DNA of 17,313 nt from an uncultured Bacillaceae bacterium (GTDB lineage: Bacteria > Bacillota > Bacilli > Bacillales > Cytobacillaceae), in NCBI GenBank assembly GCA_937995745.1, contig CALKIU010000186.1:1-17313 (forward strand). Reading direction: 5' to 3'. The position numbers were made by a program, and so were the translations under genes. The notes beneath the pieces are model-generated. The model did not search any database, was not told the origin of the DNA, and saw nothing but the letters and a program-made list of their open reading frames with translations. Shown in pieces: positions 1 through 6,670 of the stretch (the stretch's first letter is position 1; every line of letters starts with the position of its first letter).

Positions 1-392
1 TTTTGCAATGCCATCATCATTTCAACGACGTTCATATGGCTGGCGATTTCACAGAATTTAGCAGGTGTAATCGCCGTGGTAATCTTAATGACCTCTTCCC
101 TCGGTACATTTACGTCCACAAGCATTTTGGCAATTTCTTGGGAAGGAATTGCCATCGCTTCTTCCGCATTATCCAAGTTAATCGCAAAATCGGCGATAAA
201 TGTATCAATAAAATCAAATTCGTCACGTGTTTTGCCGTCCAATTCAACGACAACGCCGTTTTCAATCTTAATGCTCGGTTTTGGGTCATTCGGGCTGTCG
301 CTGGCCATCATGCCCACTTCCGGCCATTCTGCAACAAAACCATCCTCATGTACAGGACGTTCTGCTAATATCTGGAAACGTTTAGATTTCAT
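1..392 (-). CDS. pduC: Propanediol (diol) dehydratase large subunit, N-terminal part (runs off left edge)
   Basis: The first 130 residues of a protein whose remainder lies beyond the left edge. It starts MKSKRFQILAERPVHEDGFV, and includes SPNDPKPSIKIENG and the later stretch TPAKFCEIASHMNVVEMMMA, which match the N-terminus of the coenzyme-B12-dependent diol dehydratase large subunit (about 554 residues in the family). The enzyme converts 1,2-propanediol to propionaldehyde inside the Pdu microcompartment; the active-site barrel is mostly in the missing part. The ATG follows a strong AAGGAGGG site and lies 18 nt after the pduB stop, so it is the third gene of the operon. Glycerol dehydratase is the main alternative, but the PduA and PduB neighbours favour diol dehydratase. 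No frame disruption is seen in the visible part. Confidence 0.95.
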   Translation of the reverse strand, partial: MKSKRFQILAERPVHEDGFVAEWPEVGMMASDSPNDPKPSIKIENGVVVELDGKTRDEFDFIDTFIADFAINLDNAEEAMAIPSQEIAKMLVDVNVPREEVIKITTAITPAKFCEIASHMNVVEMMMALQ

Positions 393-410
393 GATTTTCC
401 CTCCTTCAAA

Positions 411-1205
411 TTAAATGTAAGGAACTTTATCAGAAACCGGCTCGCTGCCGAGAGTTCCCAACAACTTCAACCCTACTTCCCTGGCGGCAATCAAAGCTTG
501 ACGAACGGCTCCCGAATCGCCTTTGAACGTCAAAATGACCTCGTTCGTAAAGCTTGTTCCGTCAGCAGGAGAACTGTAGCCGATTACTTCCACATTGGCC
601 GCTTTTACAGCCGTATCCGCAATAACGACACCAATCGCTGCCGGAGCGCCTACCGTCAATCCGAAAGATTTGCCCACGGTGGCCCCGAACGCTTTTTCAC
701 AGGCATAGCTGGCGCGGGCGGTGTATTGGAATTCAAGATGTCCCGCTTCGTTACCGTAAACGTCGCCAAATGTCCGATCCAACTCTTTCAGAGCCACTTC
801 AACGGCCCGGCGGGCATCAGCAACATCTTCGGCACCGAAAATGATTAACGAACCGTGCCCGGCTCCTCCTTTTGTGTCGCGGGGGAGTTCAATGGCCAAA
901 ATTTCCGTGTTCGTGGCTTTAACCGCTTCATCGGCTGCCATGATTTGCGGTCCCGCACCGGTGCGTCCTCCGAAAATGCCGATGGAACGGTACTTTTTAT
1001 CCAACCCCATTGCTTCATGCAAGGCTGAATCCACATTGGCAATAACCAATCCGATTGTGTCTCCGTGACCGATTCCGACAAATTCGGTTAAATCACAAAA
1101 TCTGTTATTTTTGGGGTTCTTTGCTTCCGTTTTTTCTTCACCCTTGGGACTGTCAATCTTTTTCATCACTTCTTGCATGATTTGATCGATTAATTGTTCT
1201 TTCAT
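411..1205 (-). CDS. pduB: Propanediol microcompartment shell protein PduB (tandem-BMC trimer)
   Basis: A 264-residue protein, close to the 270 of Salmonella PduB. It carries two BMC domains in tandem (roughly residues 45-145 and 150-255), with typical PduB blocks such as LTEFVG, DTIGLVIANVDSALHEAM, AADEAVKATNTE, ELPRDTKGGAGHGSLIIFG and LGTLGSEP. It forms pseudohexameric trimer tiles of the shell. The N-terminal extension (MKEQLIDQIMQEVMKKI) is a predicted amphipathic helix; in Salmonella the PduB extension tethers the enzyme core to the shell. The start has a GGAGGTG site 7 nt upstream and lies 17 nt after pduA. Salmonella makes a shorter PduB' from an internal Met near residue 38; no ATG, GTG or TTG is present at that point here. 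Confidence 0.96.
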   Translation of the reverse strand: MKEQLIDQIMQEVMKKIDSPKGEEKTEAKNPKNNRFCDLTEFVGIGHGDTIGLVIANVDSALHEAMGLDKKYRSIGIFGGRTGAGPQIMAADEAVKATNTEILAIELPRDTKGGAGHGSLIIFGAEDVADARRAVEVALKELDRTFGDVYGNEAGHLEFQYTARASYACEKAFGATVGKSFGLTVGAPAAIGVVIADTAVKAANVEVIGYSSPADGTSFTNEVILTFKGDSGAVRQALIAAREVGLKLLGTLGSEPVSDKVPYI

Positions 1206-1222
1206 CGTTCAGCACCTCCATC

Positions 1223-1510
1223 TTAATTTTCTTTGTCAGGCTGAGGCAAAATGCTTTCCACTTCGGTATGCGGTCTCGGAATCACATGAACGGAAACGAC
1301 TTGTCCCACTTTTTCCGCAGCGGCGGCTCCCGCATCCGTTGCCGCTTTTACGGCGCCAACGTCTCCGCGGACCATAACCGTGACGAGTCCTGAACCGATT
1401 TTTTGGTAGCCGATTAGAGTGACATTCGCTGCTTTAACCATTGCGTCGGCCGCTTCGATGGCACCGACCAGTCCTTTTGTTTCGACCATGCCCAACGCTT
1501 CTTTCACCAT
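1223..1510 (-). CDS. pduA: Propanediol microcompartment shell hexamer PduA
   Basis: A 95-residue single-BMC-domain protein of the canonical length. Family blocks are EALGMVETKGLVGAIEAADA, the pore segment KIGSG (residues about 37-41), VTVMVRGDVGAVKAATDAG and HVIPRPHTEVE. It should form the hexamers whose central pore passes propanediol and retains propionaldehyde. It is the first gene of the pdu operon, with AAGGAGG 7 nt before the ATG and about 500 nt without a gene upstream. PduJ is nearly identical in fold, but the first position before pduB and pduC fits PduA. Regulation is likely through the upstream cre boxes and the neighbouring PocR-type two-component system. Confidence 0.96.
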   Translation of the reverse strand: MVKEALGMVETKGLVGAIEAADAMVKAANVTLIGYQKIGSGLVTVMVRGDVGAVKAATDAGAAAAEKVGQVVSVHVIPRPHTEVESILPQPDKEN

Positions 1511-1578
1511 GAAGGATGCCTCCTTAAATTTGTTTTCTCTGAAGATTCAACGCATAAAAGAATGGTCTTCCAACCTCC

Positions 1579-1592
1579 TTAAAGCGCTTACA
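1579..1592 (-). promoter_or_regulatory. cre-like box (CcpA site) in the pdu leader
   Basis: Minus-strand TGTAAGCGCTTTAA matches the cre consensus TGWAANCGNTNWCA at 13 of 14 positions, with a near-symmetric core. It lies 69-82 nt upstream of the pduA start, downstream of the likely promoter, where CcpA usually blocks elongation. The function is inferred from the match and position. Confidence 0.65.
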
Positions 1593-1646
1593 ACTCTAAA
1601 TCTAACGAAAACACAACAAAAAATCTCCGTAGCTTTTTGTTTTGTT

Positions 1647-1676
1647 AGGATAAAATTTTGTCTTTTTTTCAAGCAA
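1647..1676 (-). promoter_or_regulatory. pduA: Possible pdu promoter (weak)
   Basis: On the minus strand, TTGCTT (1671-1676), an 18-nt spacer and TATCCT (1647-1652) form the best sigma-A candidate between the two cre boxes. Both hexamers are poor, which fits a promoter needing an activator. It would give a leader of about 130 nt. The assignment is tentative. Confidence 0.3.
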
Positions 1677-1690
1677 AAAGGATATTTTTT

Positions 1691-1704
1691 TGAAAGCGTT
1701 TTAA
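1691..1704 (+). promoter_or_regulatory. cre-like box (CcpA site) upstream of the pdu promoter
   Basis: TGAAAGCGTTTTAA matches TGWAANCGNTNWCA at 13 of 14 positions. It lies just upstream of the candidate pdu promoter, about 110 nt from the other cre-like box, an arrangement compatible with CcpA binding at two places. It overlaps an A/T-rich tract, which raises the chance of a random match. Confidence 0.55.
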
Positions 1705-1706
1705 AA

Positions 1707-1725
1707 TGAATGATGACAGCATTCA
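1707..1725. promoter_or_regulatory. Inverted repeat, possible activator site
   Basis: TGAATG and CATTCA form a perfect 6-bp inverted repeat around a 7-nt centre, directly upstream of the cre-like box and the candidate pdu promoter. The position suits binding of the AraC-type response regulator encoded at 2072-3157. AraC proteins more often use direct repeats, so this is only a candidate. Confidence 0.25.
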
Positions 1726-1740
1726 ATAATGATACTTTTT

Positions 1741-2014
1741 TGTCCTCTTTGGATAATAATTTGTTATTTTAGAAAAATGATTTTTAAGAAAAATACTCTA
1801 TTAAAACAAAGCCATTACAAAATATCCGTTCCAAATCACCGGCACCGGAGGCGCGTTTTCAGAACCCCTTTGCATCCGTTTCAACACCGGGCATTCCGGA
1901 ACGCATCCCCCGGAAGGGCGACATTTTTTGGGCAGGGATTCTTTCTTAAAAAACCCACAAAACCCGGCATCCTCCTTTTAGAAGAGACCTTTTTCCACGT
2001 CCCGGATCATGACC
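1741..2014. other. Gene-free stretch upstream of the pdu control region
   Basis: About 270 nt with no convincing reading frame on either strand. The left half (to about 1825) is very A/T rich and the right half is G/C rich, with a few short imperfect palindromes such as CCCGG-N7-CCGGG at 2001-2017. A minus-strand 28-codon frame begins right after AGGAGG, but the site abuts the ATG and the product resembles nothing known. No mobile-element remnant was recognised. Confidence 0.5.
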
Positions 2015-2022
2015 GGGGCATG

Positions 2023-2069
2023 AAAAAAGCCGTTTCACAAAGAGAATGCTCTTCGTGAAACGGCTTTTT
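2023..2069 (-). terminator. Intrinsic terminator of the PocR-type two-component operon
   Basis: A 15-bp perfect stem (2024-2038 with 2055-2069) is extended by an inner AAGAG/CTCTT stem with an AATG loop, giving about 20 paired bases with one mismatch. On the minus strand it is followed by a run of six T. It starts 3 nt after the response-regulator stop and isolates that operon from pdu. The + strand also ends in five T. Confidence 0.9.
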
Positions 2070-2071
2070 CC

Positions 2072-3157
2072 TCAAACATACCAGTTTCCGTTTAAGATTT
2101 TGTAATTTCTTTTAAAAATCTGCTGTTCCTTTTGCTTCTGCTTCTTCTTTTTCTTCCGGTATTCAGAAGGCGACATTCCCGTCACCTTTCGAAAAACCTT
2201 GCTGAAGTAATTGGCTTCTTTATAATTCAGTTCCAGCGCAATGTTCAAAATGGGCAAATCGGTATTTTCCAGGAGTTCCTTCGCTTTTTCGATTTTTCTT
2301 TCCGTCACGTAGCTGACGAAATTGACTTTCAATTCTTTTTTGAATAATTTGCTGAGATAAAACGGGCTTAAATGGACGTGCGCCGCGGCTTCCTCGAGCG
2401 TCACGCCGTTTTGGTAATTTTTTTCGATATAATTCAGCACCGATTGAATAATTTTTCTTTCATGGAGCAATCGTTTATCGTTTTCAAGATCATAAAATAT
2501 TTCCTCTATCAGTCCGAGCAATTCGCTTTCAAAATTGAACAAATCCATTGCGGCCGCTTTTGCGGACCAATTGATTTTTCCGGCAACGGACAATTGCTTT
2601 CTGACGGCAATCCGTTTCAATCCGGCCGTAATCAGTTCGGCTGTTTCCCGCAGGCGCTTTTTATCATACCGGTAAGAAAGCACAGCCTCGCGGGCAACCA
2701 TTTTTCCGCAATCCCTTGCTTTTTTATAGTTTTCGTAAAAAACGAATTCCAAAAACCGGCCGATCAGCGAATCGATATATTGCTCCTTGGCCAGTTCGGG
2801 CAAATATTTATTGACGAGCGATAAAATATCATCGGGGCGGAACGGCTTCATCAGACTGTCGTCAGCTCCCGCCTCCAAAGCCCCGGGAACAACATGCGAA
2901 GAACCGTAATCTTTTAACAACAAAATAACGAGATATTTGTTGATTCCTTTCATATACTTGACCAAATCAGCAACATCGGCGCCCGGTATGGCCGCATCCA
3001 TGATGACGATGTCAGGCCTTATCGCCACGAACTTTTCCAACGACAATGACGCCGAATCCGCTTCTTCAATGACGCTGATATTTTCCTGCTCTTTGAAAAT
3101 AATTTTCAAAGATTCTCTCATTAAGTATTCATCATCCACTATGAGTAGTTTATGCAA
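2072..3157 (-). CDS. AraC-family response regulator (REC + AraC HTH), partner of the PocR-domain kinase
   Basis: A 361-residue protein: REC domain at about 3-120 (acidic pair D8/D9, phosphoacceptor D54 in VIMDAAIPG, K104 in MKPF), a middle helical region, then two AraC-type helix-turn-helix motifs near 253-274 and 302-324 ending SPSEYRKK, and a very basic tail (335-361). It is YesN-like in layout. I place the start at a TTG at 3155-3157: GGGGGAGGT lies 7 nt upstream and the protein then begins HKLLIVDDE, the usual REC start. It overlaps the kinase stop by 8 nt, implying translational coupling. The REC domain lacks the usual Thr/Ser at the end of strand 4 and the usual aromatic before MKP. Likely role: activator of the adjacent pdu operon (inference from context). 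Confidence 0.88.
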   Translation of the reverse strand: MHKLLIVDDEYLMRESLKIIFKEQENISVIEEADSASLSLEKFVAIRPDIVIMDAAIPGADVADLVKYMKGINKYLVILLLKDYGSSHVVPGALEAGADDSLMKPFRPDDILSLVNKYLPELAKEQYIDSLIGRFLEFVFYENYKKARDCGKMVAREAVLSYRYDKKRLRETAELITAGLKRIAVRKQLSVAGKINWSAKAAAMDLFNFESELLGLIEEIFYDLENDKRLLHERKIIQSVLNYIEKNYQNGVTLEEAAAHVHLSPFYLSKLFKKELKVNFVSYVTERKIEKAKELLENTDLPILNIALELNYKEANYFSKVFRKVTGMSPSEYRKKKKKQKQKEQQIFKRNYKILNGNWYV

Positions 3158-4394
3158 AGCGGGAACCTCCCCCTTCTGGTAGTGGGATTTTGATCCTGAC
3201 CGTCGTTCCCCCCTCTTCATTGGCAGATATCATCAATTTATAATCAAATCCAAAATGCTCCGTTAAAATTTGGTTGACCGCATGTAAACCAAGTCCTTTT
3301 ATGTTTCCTTCCGATGTTGGCTCTTGCCGGTTTTGAAAAATTTCCTGCTTTTTTTCAAAGGGTATGCCGGTGCCGTTATCCGCAACCGCAAGAATCAGAT
3401 CGCCGCCTTCCCGGTAAGCGCCTATTTGAATCGCGCCCGCCCCTTCTGCCGGTTCAATTCCGTGAATGACGGCATTATCAACAACTGCCTGAAAGATGAA
3501 AGGCGGGATCCGGACATCGTGGTACCGGACGGGAATGTCAATGGAGACATTCAATCTGTCTCCCAATCTTAATTCTTGCAATCGCAAATAGTTTTTTATA
3601 TAAGCCAGCTCTTTTTTTAACGGAACGAGATCCTCGTCCGTTAAGAGCACATATTTCATAATCTCCGTTAAAATCATGACAATTTCCTGGGTTTTTTCCG
3701 CATTTTCCATAATCGCCATACAAGACATCATATTCATGGCATTAAAATAGAAATGCGGGTTTATCAACATCCGGGCACTTTGCCGGTTGTTTCCGGAAAA
3801 CACTTGCGCCGATTCCAATTGGCTCTTCAATTGCTCTATTAACTGTTCGTTTTTGCGGAGCAGTTCTTCTTGGGCGAAGTTTTGAAAATCTTTTTCAAAC
3901 AAATTGTTGATGACATGAAACATCAGATCTGCGGCAGCTTTTATTTTATGTAAGGGTATAACGGGAATGTTGTTGTAAAGACTTCTGAGCTCCGGATCTT
4001 CCGAAAGGAGCGGGGTTTTTTGAACAATGAAATCGAGGCCCTCCTTTTCTTCTTGACGGACTTTCACCTGTCCAACCATCATGGAACCTAAATATTGTCC
4101 CTTGACCATGATTGGAACGGCGAAGTCCACAAGTCCCGCATGGCAGCGGTATATATGGGAAGTGCCTTTCCTGGCTGCTTCCAGCCCACCGAACGCATCG
4201 CATTTATAACAAATTTCAACAAATTGGGGATGATTGCGGACAAGTTTGCAAAAAGGGGAAAAATTGCTGTATTCCGTGATCGGCTTTCCGCGAAAATCAA
4301 CGGTAATGGCGGCAAATCCCGTCGACTCCGCGAAAGCATCCTGTATCTTTTGCAAAATATCAATATCGACAACATCCTGCAGATTCACGAACAA
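3150..4394 (-). CDS. Sensor histidine kinase with PocR ligand-binding domain and LytS-type kinase core
   Basis: A 414-residue protein without membrane segments, so a cytoplasmic sensor. Residues about 5-165 form a PocR-type sensory domain (QDAFAESTGFAAI, conserved cysteines C49, C62, C65 and C84 with H85 in YRCHAGLVDFAVPI, then MMVGQV). A short coiled coil follows (about 172-200), then a His_kinase/LytS-type block with INPHFYFN (H214), and an ATPase domain with N307 in VVDNAVIH, DNGTGIP (339-345) and GLGL (367-370). Salmonella PocR carries the same sensory domain and responds to 1,2-propanediol, so this kinase probably senses propanediol and phosphorylates the overlapping response regulator. 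The start is a TTG with only a weak ribosome site; a GTG two codons later is possible. Confidence 0.9.
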   Translation of the reverse strand: MFVNLQDVVDIDILQKIQDAFAESTGFAAITVDFRGKPITEYSNFSPFCKLVRNHPQFVEICYKCDAFGGLEAARKGTSHIYRCHAGLVDFAVPIMVKGQYLGSMMVGQVKVRQEEKEGLDFIVQKTPLLSEDPELRSLYNNIPVIPLHKIKAAADLMFHVINNLFEKDFQNFAQEELLRKNEQLIEQLKSQLESAQVFSGNNRQSARMLINPHFYFNAMNMMSCMAIMENAEKTQEIVMILTEIMKYVLLTDEDLVPLKKELAYIKNYLRLQELRLGDRLNVSIDIPVRYHDVRIPPFIFQAVVDNAVIHGIEPAEGAGAIQIGAYREGGDLILAVADNGTGIPFEKKQEIFQNRQEPTSEGNIKGLGLHAVNQILTEHFGFDYKLMISANEEGGTTVRIKIPLPEGGGSRFA

Positions 4395-4427
4395 TCAACT
4401 CGCTTTACAAGCTTATTTCAGTATCGC

Positions 4428-4441
4428 GGAAATCGTTTTCA
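4428..4441 (-). promoter_or_regulatory. cre-like box upstream of the PocR-type kinase gene
   Basis: Minus-strand TGAAAACGATTTCC matches TGWAANCGNTNWCA at 13 of 14 positions. It lies between the promoter at 4518-4546 and the kinase start, a roadblock position. Suggests that the regulators themselves are under carbon catabolite control. Confidence 0.55.
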
Positions 4442-4517
4442 ATTGCCGTTCTCACAGAAACTTCATAATTTTATTTTAAAATAATAAATTTCATTTCGCA
4501 ATTGTTTCATATGTTAA

Positions 4518-4546
4518 AATTTATCTACATTAGCTGGAATTGTCAA
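4518..4546 (-). promoter_or_regulatory. Sigma-A promoter of the PocR-type two-component operon
   Basis: On the minus strand a perfect TTGACA (4541-4546), a 17-nt spacer and TAAATT (4518-4523). The leader would be about 115 nt and contains the cre-like box. The -35 shares bases with the T run of the hairpin just upstream. Confidence 0.7.
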
Positions 4547-4574
4547 AAAACGGTCCCCCTTATAAACCGGGGGA
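4545..4574 (-). terminator. Second hairpin terminator downstream of the acetate kinase gene
   Basis: TCCCCC (4554-4559) pairs with GGGGGA (4569-4574) around a 9-nt loop. On the minus strand three bases and then six T follow. Also has five T on the + strand side. It probably backs up the ackA terminator and insulates the next promoter. Confidence 0.55.
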
Positions 4575-4600
4575 TTTTTCGGTTTTTTGGCCGGAAAAAT

Positions 4601-4649
4601 AAAAAAACGGCGCAATCCGGCTGCGTTTAGCCGAAATATGCGCCGTTTT
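4601..4649 (-). terminator. Intrinsic terminator of the acetate/propionate kinase gene
   Basis: An 11-bp stem (4604-4614 with 4639-4649) encloses a nested hairpin CGGCT/AGCCG (4618-4622 with 4629-4633). On the minus strand it is followed by a run of seven T. It lies 22 nt after the stop codon. Confidence 0.88.
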
Positions 4650-4671
4650 CTTTTATTTTTTTCATAAACTA

Positions 4672-5877
4672 TTAATTCGAAACGAGCATGCCCTCTGTCA
4701 ATCTGACCACATCGCGGGCAATCATGACTTCTTCGTTGGTCGGAATGATCATCACTTTCACTTTCGAGTCCGGACAGCTGATGATTGCTTCCTCGCCGCG
4801 AACATCGTTCAAGGCAGGATCCCATTTTACGCCCATAAATTCAAGGCCTTCAAGTACCCTTGCGCGAATCAGCGGACTGTTCTCGCCGATCCCGGCTGTG
4901 AAAATAATGCCGTCCACACCACCCATGCGCGCCGCATAAGCGCCGATATATTTATGGATGCGGCTGGAGAAAACATCTAATGCCAGGTTGGCGCGATAAT
5001 CGCCTTCTTTCGCCTTTGCCTCAATATCGCGGAGATCACTGGAAAAACCGGATAACCCAAGCAAGCCGCTCTCTTTGTTTAAAATGGTCAACACTTCATC
5101 AGCGCTCTTGCCGGTTTTCTCCATTATAAAAGGAATGATCGCAGGGTCGACGCTTCCGGACCTCGTTCCCATCACAACGCCTTCAAGCGGAGTGAATCCC
5201 ATTGACGTGTCGATGGATTTTCCGCCTTGAACCGCCGCAATGCTTGCGCCATTGCCCAGATGACATGAGATAAAACGCAACTCTTCAATCGGTTTGCCGA
5301 GGATTTCTGCAGCTCGCAAAGTCACATATTTATGGGAAGTACCATGGAAGCCATATTTGCGGATACCGTATTTTTCATAATACTCGTATGGCAGGGCGTA
5401 TAGATAGGAGCTTTCCGGCATGGTTTGGTGAAATGCTGTATCAAATACCATCACAGCTGGAGTATTTCCTAAAACTTTTTGAAATGCTCTTATTCCGGAA
5501 AGATTGGCAGGATTGTGAAGCGGAGCCAATTCTGACAGAGGCTCTAATTTTTCCAACGCTTCCTCTGTGACCAGCGTCGAGTCTTTGAAGATCTCTCCGC
5601 CATGAGCAACCCGGTGCCCCACGCCATCAATTTCATCAAAGGAGTGGATGATTTTTAATTCAATCAACATTTTCAGGAGAATTTCCACCGCTACCTCATG
5701 ATTGGGAATATCTCCTACTTCCGAATGCTTGTCCCCGTTCACCGTAATGGAAAATATGGAATTGTTTAATCCGATCCGTTCGACAATTCCTTTTGTAATG
5801 ACCCTTTCCTCGGGCATTTCTATCAATTGAAACTTTAAAGACGAACTGCCCGCATTAATTGCCATTATTTTCGACAT
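4672..5877 (-). CDS. ackA: Acetate/propionate kinase
   Basis: A 401-residue ASKHA-fold kinase making ATP and acetate (or propionate) from the acyl phosphate. Signatures: MAINAGSSSLKFQL (N8), GHRVAHGGE (R89), VFDTAFHQTMP (D146), GFHGTSHKYV (H178), CHLGNGAS, GVVMGTRSGSVDPAI (R239), FTAGIGENS and NEEVMIARD (E382/E383), matching all key residues known from Methanosarcina acetate kinase. The ATG follows GAGGAGAA. It is a single-gene unit with its own terminators. AckA and PduW cannot be told apart from sequence alone; its place next to the pdu genes, pointing the same way, suggests that it serves the propionyl-phosphate step. No cre box was found upstream, unlike the known one at B. subtilis ackA. 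Confidence 0.95.
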   Translation of the reverse strand: MSKIMAINAGSSSLKFQLIEMPEERVITKGIVERIGLNNSIFSITVNGDKHSEVGDIPNHEVAVEILLKMLIELKIIHSFDEIDGVGHRVAHGGEIFKDSTLVTEEALEKLEPLSELAPLHNPANLSGIRAFQKVLGNTPAVMVFDTAFHQTMPESSYLYALPYEYYEKYGIRKYGFHGTSHKYVTLRAAEILGKPIEELRFISCHLGNGASIAAVQGGKSIDTSMGFTPLEGVVMGTRSGSVDPAIIPFIMEKTGKSADEVLTILNKESGLLGLSGFSSDLRDIEAKAKEGDYRANLALDVFSSRIHKYIGAYAARMGGVDGIIFTAGIGENSPLIRARVLEGLEFMGVKWDPALNDVRGEEAIISCPDSKVKVMIIPTNEEVMIARDVVRLTEGMLVSN

Positions 5878-5980
5878 AAGCTTCTCCTCATTTCCTTAAG
5901 ACTTTTTGTTGAAAGGAATATTGGTATGTAACAAGGGGCGTGCGAACTTGAATTTCCATTTTTTATATATTCCTATAGCA

Positions 5981-6001
5981 GTTACATATAAAAAATATAA
6001 C
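5981..6001. promoter_or_regulatory. Dyad upstream of ackA, possible operator
   Basis: GTTACATAT and ATATAAC form an imperfect inverted repeat over 21 nt. GTTACATA recurs in the other orientation at 5925-5932, between the dyad and the ackA start. On the minus strand TATAGG lies just downstream as a weak -10. No known regulator site was recognised. Confidence 0.3.
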
Positions 6002-6290
6002 ACGCCTGCTTTTTCTCCGTAAAGGGAATTTGTTACTGAATTTTAAAAAATTAAAATATACGAAATGTTGCACAAAAATTATTTACATTCTCTTAAACAC
6101 CGGGATTTTACACCTTATCCAAATCTATGACTATTTTCACCCGGATAAAAATGTATAAAGCAGCGAATAAAAAGTCCGACCAGATGAAGAAGAAACTGAA
6201 CCAGAAAGCGGCAAAAGAAACTTACCGGCGGAATTTTTTCCAGCACATTCTATTATAAACAAATTTTCTATTTTAGTATAGTAATTTTTC

Positions 6291-6319
6291 TTTACATTTC
6301 TTTGAATATGTTGCATAAT
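6291..6319 (+). promoter_or_regulatory. Sigma-A promoter pointing toward the MoaD-like gene
   Basis: TTTACA (6291-6296), a 17-nt spacer and CATAAT (6314-6319), each 5 of 6 to consensus. If it drives the MoaD-like gene, the leader is about 400 nt, unusually long for a small gene. Confidence 0.6.
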
Positions 6320-6332
6320 ATAAGGTTGTATT

Positions 6333-6355
6333 GCTCTTTGTTCTATAACAAGAGC
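6333..6355 (+). other. Stem-loop at the 5' end of the predicted transcript
   Basis: GCTCTTTGTT (6333-6342) pairs with AACAAGAGC (6347-6355) with a single bulged base and a CTAT loop. It begins about 7-8 nt after the expected transcription start, where 5' hairpins often protect an RNA from decay. No T run follows, so it is not a terminator. Confidence 0.45.
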
Positions 6356-6591
6356 GGAACAAACAGCATTGATAAACAAAACAAAATTTTAATAATTTTT
6401 ACTTTTTTAACAAAACTATTGTTTTTAACCGCTTCGCCGGCCTTTTCCGTATTTTTTCCTTTCTTTCCTGTGTCGGAACAAAAGGCGGCAGCCGAATTTA
6501 TGGAAAATTTATCCATCTCTCGGTTGGGCATGTGCCAAAACATGGAATTTGGGGTTCTTTTTTGAACAACATTCCGCGCAATGATCAATAG

Positions 6592-6670
6592 GTCCCGATT
6601 AGCTATTTTAAAGCTGCCGTATTTTGTAAAAACCGGGACTTTTAGGCGGGTCAGGCCTGGCAATCGGGAC
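6592..6670 (+). promoter_or_regulatory. Leader with mutually exclusive stems upstream of the MoaD-like gene
   Basis: GTCCCG (6592-6597) can pair with either of two CGGGAC copies. Pairing with 6634-6639, which is followed by four T, gives a terminator-like form. Pairing GTCCCGATT (6592-6600) with AATCGGGAC (6662-6670) gives a 9-bp stem closing a 61-nt domain, and leaves the T tract inside it. The ribosome site of the MoaD-like gene is about 50 nt downstream. Such competition is typical of attenuators or riboswitches. I could not match it to the Moco/Tuco motif by eye. Confidence 0.4.

Noticed and set aside
1511..1740. B12 riboswitch in the pdu leader
   Set aside because: No B12-box-like GCCACTG sequence or suitable G/C-rich fold was seen. 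The leader is A/T rich and holds cre-like boxes instead.
1946..1985. 28-codon minus-strand frame after AGGAGG in the gene-free stretch
   Set aside because: The ribosome site touches the ATG with no spacer, and the peptide shows no recognisable feature.
6127..6258. Plus-strand frame for a basic 43-residue peptide (MTIFTRIKMYKAANKK start)
   Set aside because: No ribosome binding site before either in-frame ATG and no clear promoter. The Lys-rich bias fits A-rich intergenic DNA.
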